64,000 bases of DNA from Tremella fuciformis. Taxonomy: Eukaryota; Basidiomycota; Tremellomycetes; Tremellales; Tremellaceae. Shown here piece after piece: positions 31,878 through 41,909 of the stretch. A program made the position numbers and the translations under genes. Each line of letters begins with the position of its first letter. Position 1 is the first letter of the stretch. The stretch is taken from assembly GCA_032768795.1 (NCBI GenBank), contig CP136496.1, positions 372,001 to 436,000 on the forward strand, written 5' to 3'. The notes below the pieces were generated by a model. The model worked only from the letters and a program-made list of their open reading frames with translations, ran no database searches and was not told the DNA's origin.

Positions 31878-32567
31878 ATGAACGACTTCCATGCACGTGA
31901 AGAGGCTTATTGGAGTGAGAGCGCGTCCAAGGCGGGCCTTGCGACCGAACGCGCTCAGGAAGCAACGCAAACCCTCGAATGCCGTCCATCCTGCGAAACT
32001 TTCCTCAAGACTTGGGACTCGGTAAACGAACTGGCTACTGCGATCTCGGTAGTGTGGACGAACATGGACCCAAGCGATAAATCCACCGGTCATTGGTGGA
32101 TCCACTTTGACCACGGGGAATACGGCATCGAGACCATGCAAACGGCGATTGATGCAATGATGAGAATTTTGAAAGAAGAGGACTCTCAAGGTGGGTGGAT
32201 CGCCGTTCAGCGTCTTTGCAACGGCACCGCTGACGCCGGCACCGAGCTATGCAATGTGCTCCCGTCCGTGGAAGACTGGTCGGATCACGCCATCACCAAA
32301 GAACTTAGGGCCGTTGCGACCAGCATGGGTCTGATCCAAGGCAATATAGTACCCGACGGCGATGTGACCAAGGTCGTTTCAGACTTCGAGGACCTTCTTA
32401 CTCGTACTGGCGAGGTGAGATCAGCTTGGGTCGAGGAGGGCAAATGGCCCAGGGAGAGCGATGAGGGCTTCACAGCGGATCGGATGAATGAGGAGTATGC
32501 CTCAGGTTCGGAGTCTTATTTCAACGAACGCACGTTCACGCCTGACTATGACCCTGCTGTGAAATAG
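31878..32567 (+). CDS. Family C tandem orphan protein, member 5
   Basis: Intact, 229 residues. The signature reads RPSCETFLKTWDSV followed by VVWTNM. The central part is acidic and helical (IDAMMRILKEED), then ITKELRAVATSMGLIQGNI, and the terminal helix pair ends EVRSAWVEEGKW. The tail is acidic and aromatic, ending YDPAVK. An N-terminal extension of about 14 residues relative to members 2 and 3. No signal peptide or membrane segment. Unknown function; family assignment rests on the signature and order of helices. Confidence 0.7.
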   Translation: MNDFHAREEAYWSESASKAGLATERAQEATQTLECRPSCETFLKTWDSVNELATAISVVWTNMDPSDKSTGHWWIHFDHGEYGIETMQTAIDAMMRILKEEDSQGGWIAVQRLCNGTADAGTELCNVLPSVEDWSDHAITKELRAVATSMGLIQGNIVPDGDVTKVVSDFEDLLTRTGEVRSAWVEEGKWPRESDEGFTADRMNEEYASGSESYFNERTFTPDYDPAVK

Positions 32568-32985
32568 AGCGCGTGGAGTCGGCACATTCTTGGACCTGAG
32601 TATCCCAGGATGATCGCCAGCATGGATATCGTCCGTAGCGGCTGTTCCTGCGCTTACAGCACGATTTCGTATGCATTTCAAGTTGCTGATCGCTCTGAGA
32701 GTGAGCACTCCCCATGTCTCTCCTCCATCCCAGATACGGTCACCTCAACGGACCATGTGATTCTGTTCCACTCACTTGCAGCCAGGTGACCGTCACATGT
32801 GCACACGTTCTCATGTTTCAAGAGGTGTGATACTCGGAACGTAGATCAAGACCCCACGAGAAGCACAAGCGCTTCGACGACACATGTCCTTGCGCGCTGG
32901 TAGCGACTTGCGTGGTCTCGCATACATTTTGCGTTCGTCGTGCTTGTGACGAGCTTTCCTTCCCGCCGTGAGCAAAGACACGCCG
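32568..32985. other. Intergenic between family C members
   Basis: Contains CACATGTGCACACG at 32796, another variant of the recurring TGCACATG word. No gene is supported. Confidence 0.35.
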
Positions 32986-33696
32986 ATGGAATACCCTCAG
33001 CAACGCGCATTGGCAGCCATCGATAATGCCTCGATCGCGATCGAATGCTTGAGGAAAACACCCTCTTACGAAACCATCTGCCATACCTGGGAGTCCGTTC
33101 ATTCGCTACAGAACGCACTTACTGCTACGTGGGCCGACATGTCTTCCTACACAATTTGCAGCGCCGTGCGCTGGCATCGGGACAAAGTCACTGGAGGGAC
33201 GGTGCTCGCAACTCTCCACGACATTCTGGGGTACATGATCAACACCTTGGCTTCTGCCTGGAGAACCAGCCAGGATTCTCCAAGCAGGCGGTGTAGTGGT
33301 CGTGGGACCACGAGCGCACCGGAGCATGCGGCTACATCTCTGATTCACCTCGATCCCAGCCACCCCCTTACTAATAATTGGCGGGAAGTCATCGACCAAA
33401 TGCGCGCGGTGAATATAAGGTTTGTGCAGCCCAGCAATCTTCAGGACCTCTCGGACTGCTTGGCCGAGCTCTGTACACTTGTCGGCACGTTCAGGACCGA
33501 ATGGGACCTGCTACAGCCACCGCCGACGGACTGGGTGGAAAGAGAGCATCTGCCCAGATTGGTACCGGCAACCCCGCGATTCATCGACATTGAATGCGAG
33601 GAGTTGCCGAGCTGGGCATTGTTCAAAGTCACATACAATCAACCGCCTGATGACAAGGTGCTTGCCTGGCTACGCAGCCAGCAAGGCTACAAGTGA
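32986..33696 (+). CDS. Family C tandem orphan protein, member 6
   Basis: Intact, 236 residues from ATG 32986 (an in-frame GTG at 32968 is not a likely start). The signature reads TPSYETICHTWESV followed by TWADM, then W-H-R-D-K-V-T-G-G-T-V-L-A-T-L, HPLTNNW, and a terminal helix pair CLAELCTLVGTFRTEW followed by QPPP, as in member 3. It ends LAWLRSQQGYK, similar to QRWLRGRYW of member 3. Soluble, no signal peptide, unknown function. Confidence 0.7.
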   Translation: MEYPQQRALAAIDNASIAIECLRKTPSYETICHTWESVHSLQNALTATWADMSSYTICSAVRWHRDKVTGGTVLATLHDILGYMINTLASAWRTSQDSPSRRCSGRGTTSAPEHAATSLIHLDPSHPLTNNWREVIDQMRAVNIRFVQPSNLQDLSDCLAELCTLVGTFRTEWDLLQPPPTDWVEREHLPRLVPATPRFIDIECEELPSWALFKVTYNQPPDDKVLAWLRSQQGYK

Positions 33697-33983
33697 CGAG
33701 GAGAGCTACCTTGATCGGGGCTGTAGTAGATGAGTTCCATCCGTGTGAATCGCTTCGCACGTCATGCAGGCTGTTTCACATTTACTCACACTCTCATGAG
33801 CCATACGCCGACAGATGAAACACGGCGAAGACTCCCTTCAAGTGCACGACCTAATTGCTGCGCGGGGGTACGGGGCGGTGTTCGCACATATGCTTGTGAC
33901 AAGGGCAAACATATGTATGCGCTCTCCGCCTATCTGTTTCCTTCCACGCATCGGTCCGTCCTCCTGCCCTTCGCAGCCACACG

Positions 33984-34754
33984 ATGAGCGGTCACTCAAG
34001 CTATCAAGATCATCAATCGTTCACTGTTGAGGCAGGTGCTGCTGCCACCAGAGCAAGACAAGAACTGGAGGCTTCACCATCTGCCGAGACATTCCGTAAA
34101 GTCTGGGAATCGACACCCGCCCTTCTGATAGGAATCTCTGGGCTGTTGTCAGAATGGGACGGCACTTGTTGCGACGAGCAGGACGACGTAGACAGTGCTC
34201 TGCGCATCCTGCGCGAGACCATCCACGGCGTACTCAAGTCGATGGTCACAGCGAGCCAGGGGGGACCGAGCACCCTTCGCTCTCTTTGTCACGGGGAGCG
34301 TACCACCAATGAGGATCGGTTCTCGAGGCCGCTGTCTAAGGGCCTGCCCTATCACTGGATAACGCCTGACTGTAGGCAGGTGCATACCGATATGGGCTTG
34401 ATTGAAACCGGATTGAGGAACAAGATCGACCCGCGGAAGACTTTCAAAGCCATCAAGCGACTGGAAGGCCGCATCCTCTCCATCTGGCTTGATTGGCAGC
34501 AACCGACCTGCAGCACACCAATTGAAGAGGTGCCAATCGATGATAATGAGGACCTTCAGTTGGCGGAACCGATGAGGGAATCCGTACCCGATACAGAAGC
34601 AGTATCTGAAGGATCCCTTTCCGAGGATGACGCTTCTGTCGCACCTGAGGCCGATCCTAACATGGAATCCAGTGAATGGGAGTACGTTCAACACGACAAT
34701 CCTACAGTCACAGGTAGCCACACGTATACTTTGCCGCCTCAGCGCGCGATGTGA
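33984..34754 (+). CDS. Family C tandem orphan protein, member 7
   Basis: Intact, 256 residues. The signature reads SPSAETFRKVWEST, with the WT-[DE]-M part changed to SEWD. It is the sister of member 8 at 35358: both have LRET-[IV]-x-x-x-L-[KR]-[SA]-M, TALR/STLR followed by LCH, a DPRKTFKAIKRLE-type helix, VPIDD/LPIDD, and a serine-acidic tail with W-[ED]-[YF]-VQ. The similarity continues into the 3' flank, which marks this pair as a recent tandem duplication of a whole gene unit. No signal peptide; function unknown. Confidence 0.7.
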   Translation: MSGHSSYQDHQSFTVEAGAAATRARQELEASPSAETFRKVWESTPALLIGISGLLSEWDGTCCDEQDDVDSALRILRETIHGVLKSMVTASQGGPSTLRSLCHGERTTNEDRFSRPLSKGLPYHWITPDCRQVHTDMGLIETGLRNKIDPRKTFKAIKRLEGRILSIWLDWQQPTCSTPIEEVPIDDNEDLQLAEPMRESVPDTEAVSEGSLSEDDASVAPEADPNMESSEWEYVQHDNPTVTGSHTYTLPPQRAM

Positions 34755-35357
34755 GCCGCTGCCCCTCGCAGGGATTGACGCCTTGTTTCACATGTTCATG
34801 CAATTACTTGACACTCATCTAGCTTTCAGAAGAAGCATTGAAAGCAACTGCTTTTGCTTCCACGCCCATCTCGTCTTTCCGAGCGTGCGCGGCGGGTGCA
34901 GAGTGGCCCTCACGTCATGTCAACACAAATTGGGACCGGCAATACCGCCATACACTGACAGGCAGATAAGAGGCTGCCGAGCCAAGCTCCAAACAAGGAC
35001 AAAGCTGGCGAGCCATGCGACGGGACAATTGGCCGACTACACCAGCCAGAGGGCGGCCAGCGAGTGTCCCACTCAGCCGTGGTATGACCCAGATCTGGGG
35101 GCACGCGGGCCACCCCGTGCGAGCCGCTACGCGCATCAGGTCGTCATAGTCGCATGGGCACACGCTCCCAGGTGAAAACCCACGGCGAACACGCGTGTCG
35201 AGACCTCCCTTTCAGCCCACGGGACGGCGTGGTCGACACAGAGCGATGCGTGGGTTGATCTGCCCTCCAGGCAGCCACAATAATATGCCGTCTAAGCGCA
35301 CTTGTATCTTTGTTCTGATCACTCAATCCAATATCTTCCGCGTTTGACCGCACCAGT
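34755..35357. other. Intergenic; 3' flank duplicated after the 35358 gene
   Basis: TTGACACTCATCTAGCTT at 34809 and CTCGTCTTTCCGAGCGTGCG at 34870 both have near copies after the 35358 gene (36185 and 36255). Otherwise there is no gene. Frames on both strands between 34900 and 35360 are unsupported. Confidence 0.5.
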
Positions 35358-36098
35358 ATGAGCGGTCAGGAGACATTGAACTCTCAACAATTCACTTCTC
35401 GTGCTATTGCCACCGCAACAGAAGCAAGTCGAGCTGTGGAGCATTCGCCGTCAAATGATACGTTCCGCCAAGTCTGGACGTCAATACCAACCGTACTGGT
35501 CGGAATCACATACGTTCTGGAGAGTATTTATCCGCTCGAAGAGTGGACTCTCGAACACGATGAAGTTTGTAAAGGCCTTTTGTGTCTACGCGAGACAGTG
35601 CGCACGGCGCTCCGGGCTATGAGGACTGCGAGCGGAAACGGAGACACCGCCCTCCGCGCTCTATGCCACAGCCAGTCTGACACGATCACTTGCCCGTTCC
35701 CGCATGAACTGGGAAGTTGTTTTGGACATGCGATCTCCCAAAAATTCGGGACGCTCTTCCAAGAAATGGAGCATGTCGACACCGGTTTGAGGGAGAAGTA
35801 CGACCCCCAGGATACTTTCGAGAGTCTCAATAAGATTGACAAGCTTGTGCTCTCCACTTTGTTCGACTGGGCGCAACGGAGCTACCGTGTGCCGATGAAG
35901 GATTTGCCAATCGATGACGAGGGGCTACATCTGGCTGATCCGCTAGAAGACCCCGTGCCCGATCTTGTGCCGGTGTCAGAACACTCGGTTACCCACGACG
36001 AGGACTCGTTCGTATCTGTGGATTATGGAGATACGGATCTCAGTGACTGGGACTTTGTCCAGCGGGAACTCCCAATAGTACGAGGAGGGCACTGGTAG
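35358..36098 (+). CDS. Family C tandem orphan protein, member 8
   Basis: Intact, 246 residues, sister of member 7. The signature reads SPSNDTFRQVWTSI. Further blocks: GLLCLRETVRTALRAMRTA, TALRALCHS, EHVDTGLREKYDPQDTFESL, DLPIDDEGLHLADPLED, and a C-terminal DLSDWDFVQRELPIVRG. Both start MSG. Compared with member 7 the order and spacing of blocks are unchanged and many substitutions are replacements, so the pair would be a good test for positive selection. No signal peptide; function unknown. Confidence 0.7.
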   Translation: MSGQETLNSQQFTSRAIATATEASRAVEHSPSNDTFRQVWTSIPTVLVGITYVLESIYPLEEWTLEHDEVCKGLLCLRETVRTALRAMRTASGNGDTALRALCHSQSDTITCPFPHELGSCFGHAISQKFGTLFQEMEHVDTGLREKYDPQDTFESLNKIDKLVLSTLFDWAQRSYRVPMKDLPIDDEGLHLADPLEDPVPDLVPVSEHSVTHDEDSFVSVDYGDTDLSDWDFVQRELPIVRGGHW

Positions 36099-36451
36099 TG
36101 TGCCCTATCGGCCTGCCATGTAGACCGCTGACCTTCCCTGGTATTTACACACTAGTTCGCAATTTCAGCATTCATGCAACTCATTGACACTCATCTAGCT
36201 TGTGAGATGTGTTTCGGAAAACAGGCGACTTCTTCCGCACCGCTGCCCTTCTCGTCTTGAGTGTGCGGGACGATTGCAGTGTTCTTCGCACGTTCACACA
36301 TGCCCACGATCACACGTGAACAGGCAGATTCTCGTGGCAAGCAATGAAGACGCGCTGCCATATGTACCTATTACAGACAATGCATAAGTAGATGTGCGAG
36401 CTTCTCGCATCCCTCAATTGCCCTTCACCTTTTTGACAACAGCTTCTGATC
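36099..36451. other. Intergenic; copy of the 34755-35357 flank
   Basis: Carries TTGACACTCATCTAGCTT at 36184 and CTCGTCTTGAGTGTGCGGG at 36254, matching the flank after member 7. TTTTGACAACAGCTTCTGATC just before the 36452 start resembles TTGTCAACACCTTGCAATC before the 37386 start. Confidence 0.5.
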
Positions 36452-37129
36452 ATGGCCGACATCCACAGTTCCGCTTTGCAAGCTATTGCCGACGCCTTGA
36501 AAGTAACGGAGGACCTGGAGACACTCTACCACACTTCGACATCACTGCAAGAGCTGCGCAATGGACTCACCAAGTTGCAGAAAGACATGAAGCGCTCGTG
36601 GGATGAAAGCTCAGGGCGATACTTTCCAGCCGGATCCAAGGTCGTTGAGGGCCTGAGCAGGACGCTGTTCCAGACTCAAGAAAAGCTGAATATCGTCTTG
36701 GCCGAAACAGGGGTCTTGAATGACCCAGGCTGGCTAGAGTCCTACCTAGAGGAGCCCATAACTGAGTCCTTTGACACGGCTTCGCTCGCACCTGTCTCGC
36801 AATATTACGCGAATTCGAGGGGCGAAATGAGTGAAGCACAGCGCGAGCGCTCGCGGGGCGACTATCTGCGAGACCTCTGCCGAAACCTCCAGGATCTTCG
36901 CGGGCTTGTTGACGAGCTCAGGAGCCTTTGGAGCCAAGTGCCACCAGTGGATTCGGGAGACCAGTGGGACGCAAGGATCGACGATTTGGCGAGCAGGATG
37001 ATGCAATCCGCTTACACCACGACGACGATACCGCCTGCGTCGCACAGTTACTCCGCCGACGGGGGAAGCACGTCAGACACATTTATCCCAGACTCTCACG
37101 TGAGCCGGAGGACGGGAAGACGTGATTGA
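36452..37129 (+). CDS. Family D tandem orphan protein, member 9
   Basis: Intact, 225 residues, sister of the 37386 gene. The family C signature has lost its tryptophan (STSLQELRNGLTKLQKDM) but the layout is kept: helical start ALQAIADALKVTEDL, a G-x-x-V-V-x-x-L block, and terminal helices DYLRDLCRNLQDLRGLVDEL ending in W. The tail SYSADGGSTSDTFIP, then a basic SRRTGRRD end, is shared with the sister. The basic end could be a nuclear signal. Function unknown. Confidence 0.68.
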   Translation: MADIHSSALQAIADALKVTEDLETLYHTSTSLQELRNGLTKLQKDMKRSWDESSGRYFPAGSKVVEGLSRTLFQTQEKLNIVLAETGVLNDPGWLESYLEEPITESFDTASLAPVSQYYANSRGEMSEAQRERSRGDYLRDLCRNLQDLRGLVDELRSLWSQVPPVDSGDQWDARIDDLASRMMQSAYTTTTIPPASHSYSADGGSTSDTFIPDSHVSRRTGRRD

Positions 37130-37385
37130 TGTCCGTGCGACACCATACAGTAGCCACGTCTCACGTCACTAATGCACGCTTACTGGCTTCGCATATGCGC
37201 ACGCTCTCATGTCCGAAACGTTGCCTTGGGAAAGTCACATGGCAGTCGTGGGAAGCGAGGGAAACGCGATGCCACGCACCCCGGGGTATTGACATATATC
37301 AGCTTCCACAACCTCCATACAGCTCATGTGCCCCCTTCTCTGACCATACAACACCCCTTCAGCTACTTGTCAACACCTTGCAATC

Positions 37386-38006
37386 ATGTCAGACCCTCAG
37401 TACTCCATCTTGCAATTGATTCTTGACGCCATGGGACCGAACGACAACCTGACGAGGCTTAACGAGACCGTGACGTCCCTGCGGGAGCTAGCAAATGAAG
37501 TCGCCGATTCGCAGAGCGAGATCGCTCGCTACTCCTTGATGCTCAGCCCAGAGCGACTGGCCCAAGTGTCGCATATCAATTGGACTGTCGTCCCCGACAT
37601 GTGTGTCAGTCTGGGGAATTGTTGCAAGACAATGGAGACTGTCGCAACTGAGGTGCACGCTCTTGAGAGCGCAGCCGGGCAAGAGGCGTCCCTGGCGGGT
37701 CTCACTACCATGGAAGGACCCGACACCACGGCCCCTCTTTCAGCCTTGATGGAACACATTGCGGAGTCGAAGGTGGAAGAACTCAAGGAGGAGCTGCGAG
37801 CGAACGTTAACAAGTTCAAGTCGCTTTATAGTCGAACTGGACTACCTGAACCACCGGGCGAAGACTCGGCGACGGTGTCACAGCCCACTTATACCGTGAC
37901 TGAGATGCTGCCTGCGTCTAATGGCTACCCTGCTGAATGGGGGAGCCGCTCAGACACGACGTATCCTCATTCGAAACAAAGCCGGAAGAGGAGACGAGAT
38001 GACTGA
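37386..38006 (+). CDS. Family D tandem orphan protein, member 10
   Basis: Intact, 206 residues, last gene of the array. Shared with the 36452 gene: start M-[AS]-D, S-x-L-Q-x-I-x-D-A, TSLREL, a coiled-coil-like end (VEELKEELRANVNKFKSLYS), and the tail MLPASNGYPAEWGSRSDTTY. The basic C-terminus SRKRRRDD resembles a nuclear localisation signal. Its stop lies 177 bp from the stop of the convergent protease gene, marking the right edge of the island. Confidence 0.68.
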   Translation: MSDPQYSILQLILDAMGPNDNLTRLNETVTSLRELANEVADSQSEIARYSLMLSPERLAQVSHINWTVVPDMCVSLGNCCKTMETVATEVHALESAAGQEASLAGLTTMEGPDTTAPLSALMEHIAESKVEELKEELRANVNKFKSLYSRTGLPEPPGEDSATVSQPTYTVTEMLPASNGYPAEWGSRSDTTYPHSKQSRKRRRDD

Positions 38007-38183
38007 TATCCGTGAGCGACTACGTACAGGTGTCCGCTGGATATTACACCTGAAGGGCACATAGCGCCTTCTCCAAAGCAATCTCTGTCCCAATCTGCTG
38101 TGAGAATGCAAGCGATACATGCATACATACAAGAAGATAGGAGCTACACTGATCTAAATGAGCGCAAGACGCACCTACTCTTC

Positions 38184-39431
38184 TTAGCCCCATTTGCGTA
38201 CGTAGCCGCACTCGACACAGCTCCACAAGCCCATATCGATTGGTCCAGTCGTGCAGAATTCGCACCACCATCCATCACTGCCTGAGACTTGCGGTCGAGG
38301 GGTACTGCAGGCGTCGCAGGCCGGTCGGGAAAGGGGATTTAGCAGCGTGCAGGTCGGACAGCTCCAGTCTGTCGCCGGTGACACAGATAGTTGCTTCTTC
38401 ATGCCTGCTGGCCTTGGCTGCGGGTGGCCGTTGGCTTTCGGAGCTGAGGCTGGCTTGACTTTTCGGATAGAGCTATTCGCTATGCCGTCTGCCACTTCGG
38501 GGTGCTTCGTCGTCACCGATGCAGCAGGCGTGACAGTCTGCTTTATGCTTCGAGATGCAGGGGGCTGCTCAATGATCTCGATGCTCGGACTGCGCTCTCG
38601 GACACTGCCATCGGCTTCGCCAGGAAGGTCCCTCGCATCCACGCCCACGCTCTCCTGCTGAGCTCGCCGGACTTCCTCTTCCACCTCGCTCGGATCGGCC
38701 GTCCTACAAGCCTTGTCATCCCGCATCCTCCTCTCTGCCGCCTCGGCCACGACCTGCTGTATGGTCTTTCCCTTGACTGAGCTCCCTCCCAGCACGCCGC
38801 CCTTGCCGATTTTCTTCTGCACATCGAGCCGTTTCTGGGCCGCGTCGAGACCTTTCTTCCTGCCCTCGTACTCGTTGACCTTGAGGCCGGATAAGTGGTG
38901 CCCGTCGGAATGGAAGCCTTCGCCGGAATATCCTTTCCGCTTCAGTGTGTAGTATTCTTCTTCTAGCGTTGCGAGCAGAGCGTAGAATGCCGAGTCGTGG
39001 GGTCCATGCTCGATATGCGTGAGCTAATGTCAGCTAGTGCGTCCCTCTCGATAGCTGGATGCTAGATCACCTCATGCAGCATGACCAGTACCAGCTGGTC
39101 GTACTCGTAAAAGTTGTCTGTGTCTCCTGGCGGCCTCAGACGCAGGTTGATCCTCTGTCCCGCATTCATGTTGTTGCCCAGAAGTGCTGGGTTGGCAGGC
39201 AGGAACTTTTCATTGAGCTCGTTAGGACGCAATTCACAGGCGAGCTCACCTCTGCCAGAACACCGACTTTCCAGCCGCGCTTCGCCATGATTGGTTTGAC
39301 CTGGCTAGCAATCTTTTCCAGTAACGGCCTGAAGTGTAAGCTACGGAACAACATATTATCTACGTAGCTCACCGAGCCTCATTCGACTTGGGCCGATTCG
39401 GCAGATGCTCAAACCTCCCGACGAGCGACAT
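38184..39431 (-). CDS. WSS1: Wss1/SPRTN-type DNA-protein crosslink metalloprotease (WLM domain)
   Basis: Zinc protease that degrades proteins covalently trapped on DNA, acting in the nucleus with Cdc48 and SUMO pathways. Four exons, 39431-39373, 39328-39250, 39205-39071 and 39023-38184, give 370 residues; introns are 44-47 nt. The WLM domain begins NEARPLLEKIASQVKPIMAK and has the zinc site HELTH, split between exons 3 and 4, followed by HGPHD. A serine/acid-rich middle includes SIEIIEQPP, a possible SUMO-interacting stretch. Near the C-terminus is a RanBP2-type zinc finger, WSCPTCTLLNPLSRPACDAC, and a second CEFC...CVEC pair, so there are probably two fingers as in some Wss1 proteins. The first intact housekeeping gene right of the orphan island. 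Confidence 0.92.
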
Positions 39432-39849
39432 CTTGTCAGGCAGAGGGGCGTGATTGCGCCAGAGATGGGTGACAAGTACAGATCAGAGTTATCTGGGGAT
39501 CATATTGCTCGACATACGTCTCATCTGTGGACGATACTAGAAGCTTGCGCGTCGTCGAATGATTTCTATTGCTAAGCTATCTTGACGTCGTTGGCCACCG
39601 GCGATCAATGCGCCCGTGCCTGCAACGTGTTCCTCACGTGACACGGAATCAGATTGATGCGTGTGTGCGTGGGGACAAGGTGGGGCTCGCGATCGGACAT
39701 GGCACGATGCGACTTTGACTTTTCGAGACTGTACATATACATGTTGACATAGACCCAACACGACAGGACACGCTCTTTGCTCTTGGAATTCCCGCACTCC
39801 CTATTCCCATTGCACGCCGTTCGACTATCGGCAGCCCGATCCCCTAGCC
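39432..39849. other. Divergent promoter between WSS1 and ERG1
   Basis: A 418-bp region between divergently transcribed genes. CACGTGACACGG at 39635 contains an E-box/CACGTG word. A TATATACATG word at 39733 may serve ERG1. Confidence 0.4.
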
Positions 39850-41769
39850 ATGGCGTCCATTTCGGCCCAGGCCGGTCCCTCTCGACCTCGAGCAACGCCT
39901 CAAGAGGTGAGCTATGAAATGCAAGTACATGGATCAGCTGACGCGTAGCTGCACACTCTGTCTCCAGAAATCATCATCATCGGCGCTGGCATCGCTGGCT
40001 CAGCTCTTGCATTCTCACTTGCCAACGCGGGACGGCAGGTCCTCCTTCTCGAGCGCGACCTATCCGAGCCGGACCGAATCGTGGGAGAGCTGTTGCAGCC
40101 AGGAGGCGTAGCCGCACTACACCATCTTGGCCTAGGAAAGTGTCTGGAAGGTATCGACGCGACGCCTGTTGAGGGCTATTGCGTGTGTCTGGGTGAGAGA
40201 CGCGTGCCCATCCCCTATCCACTGCTTGACCAGTACGTTGGGGATTCCGACACGGCCGAGGTGGATAAGCTGGCGAATGGTAACGGACACGCCAATGGTA
40301 ACGGGCATGCCAATGGCCATGCCAACGGTAATGGGCACCTGTCCGAGAAAACTTTCGGCGACCCGAATCATCGCTGGCATGTCCAGTCCATGTCGGGCCA
40401 GAAAGAGGGTCGATCCTTCCACCATGGTCGTCTGATCAACTCGTTACGCCAGGCATGTCTCGACTCCGATAATCTGACCGTCCTCGAAGCGACCGTGCGC
40501 GAGCTCGTCTTTTGCGAACACACAAATCGCGTCATCGGCGTCAGTGCGGCGTTCAAGCCAACTCAGGAGTCGGACTCGGCACCACCAGTCGTGAAGAATA
40601 TCTATGCGCCGCTCACCATTGTGGCTGATGGTCTGTTCAGCAAGTTCCGTACTGCGCCTGGTCTGCGCTTGCCTACGCCCAAGTTGAAAAGCCACTTTGT
40701 CGGGGTCATCCTGGAAGACGTTTCGTTGCCCATGGAGCGATACGGTACAGTGTGCCTCACACCGAATGGGCCTGTATTGCTGTATCAAATTGGATATCAG
40801 GCGAGAGAAATCCGAATGTTGGTGGATGTGGCAGGCAAGCTGCCAAGTGTCGGCGATGGGAGCTTGAAGGTAGGCAGCGCCGCGAACATATGTCAGCTTG
40901 CTGACAAGTAGCAACATATCCTTGACAACTATCTTCCCCATCTCCCCACTGAGCTGCATGACGCCGTGCGATCGGCTCTTGACACACAGCGACTTCGCAC
41001 CATGCCCAACTCCTTCCTGCCACCCTCTCAGCAAGCCTCGGGCCCCGCTTCACTGCAAGGCGCCATCCTGGTCGGTGACGCGTACAATATGCGCCATCCC
41101 TTAACAGGCGGAGGCATGACAGTCGCATTTGCCGATGCGGTCCTGCTGACAAAGTATCTCTCCCCTAATGAGGACTTGCCAGCAGGACGCGAAGGCTTGG
41201 AAGACTGGGGCAAGATTGCCGAGAAAGTCAGGCGGTGGTTCTGGGAGCGCAAACATCTCAGTGCGGTGGTCAACATCCTGAGTATCGCCCTGTATGACCT
41301 GTTTGGCGGCGCAAATGGTCAGCTTTGACGGTACTCGTAGCGTGTGCAAGCTGACGATGCAGAGGACCTCGCGATCCTTCGGGAAGGCTGCTTCCAGTAC
41401 TTTGAGCTTGGCGGAGAGGCAATCGGCGGACCCGTGGGCCTGCTTTCAGGGTAAGACGGCTGCCGAGTAGTCGTTGCGAGCCGTACTGATCCCAGTCTCA
41501 CACCGCGCCCCATGGTCCTCTTCATGCACTTCTTCGCGGTGGCCTTCTACGCCATCTGGATCCTCCTCAAACGCGGTCCGCCCAAAGAGGGCGGGCTGCA
41601 GGAAAAGGCCAACCCGGCCATGGCCATCTTGGAATTACCTTATCGTCTCTTGATTGGTGTTCGAGTGGTATGTCTTTTCAGCTCGTTGACACGATGAAGA
41701 GCTGACGCGTAGTTCTGGACCGCGTGCGTGGTCATACTGCCCGTGATCGGGTCCGAGCTGCAGCCGTGA
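39850..41769 (+). CDS. ERG1: Squalene epoxidase (squalene monooxygenase)
   Basis: FAD enzyme of the endoplasmic reticulum that oxidises squalene to 2,3-oxidosqualene in ergosterol synthesis; the target of allylamine antifungals. Six exons (39850-39906, 39949-40869, 40912-41317, 41363-41450, 41496-41667, 41713-41769) give 566 residues, longer than the usual 480-500. FAD motif GAGIAG at 31-36, LLQPGGV, the second FAD motif GDAYNMRHPLTGGGM near 380, then GPVGLLSGL and C-terminal hydrophobic segments. Most of the extra length comes from a low-complexity insert of Asn-Gly-His-Ala units at residues 128-149. All five introns are 42-45 nt. It lies divergent from WSS1. Confidence 0.96.
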
Positions 41770-41909
41770 TACCTGGGAAGGACGGACACTAGACCGCTAG
41801 ATTGCATGTCGTAGGCATTATACGTTTCGTCTGGAGCATTACAAGAGATCATAATACCGCATAACTCGTGCCATGCCAGGTTAGATTGTGCTTCCCACTA
41901 CGATTCCAC

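Noticed and set aside
11700..38006. Mating-type locus, with CaaX proteins as pheromones
   Set aside because: No homeodomain or STE3-type receptor genes, and the CaaX proteins are 183-217 residues, not short precursors.
11700..38006. Secreted effector cluster
   Set aside because: None of the array proteins begins with a hydrophobic signal sequence.
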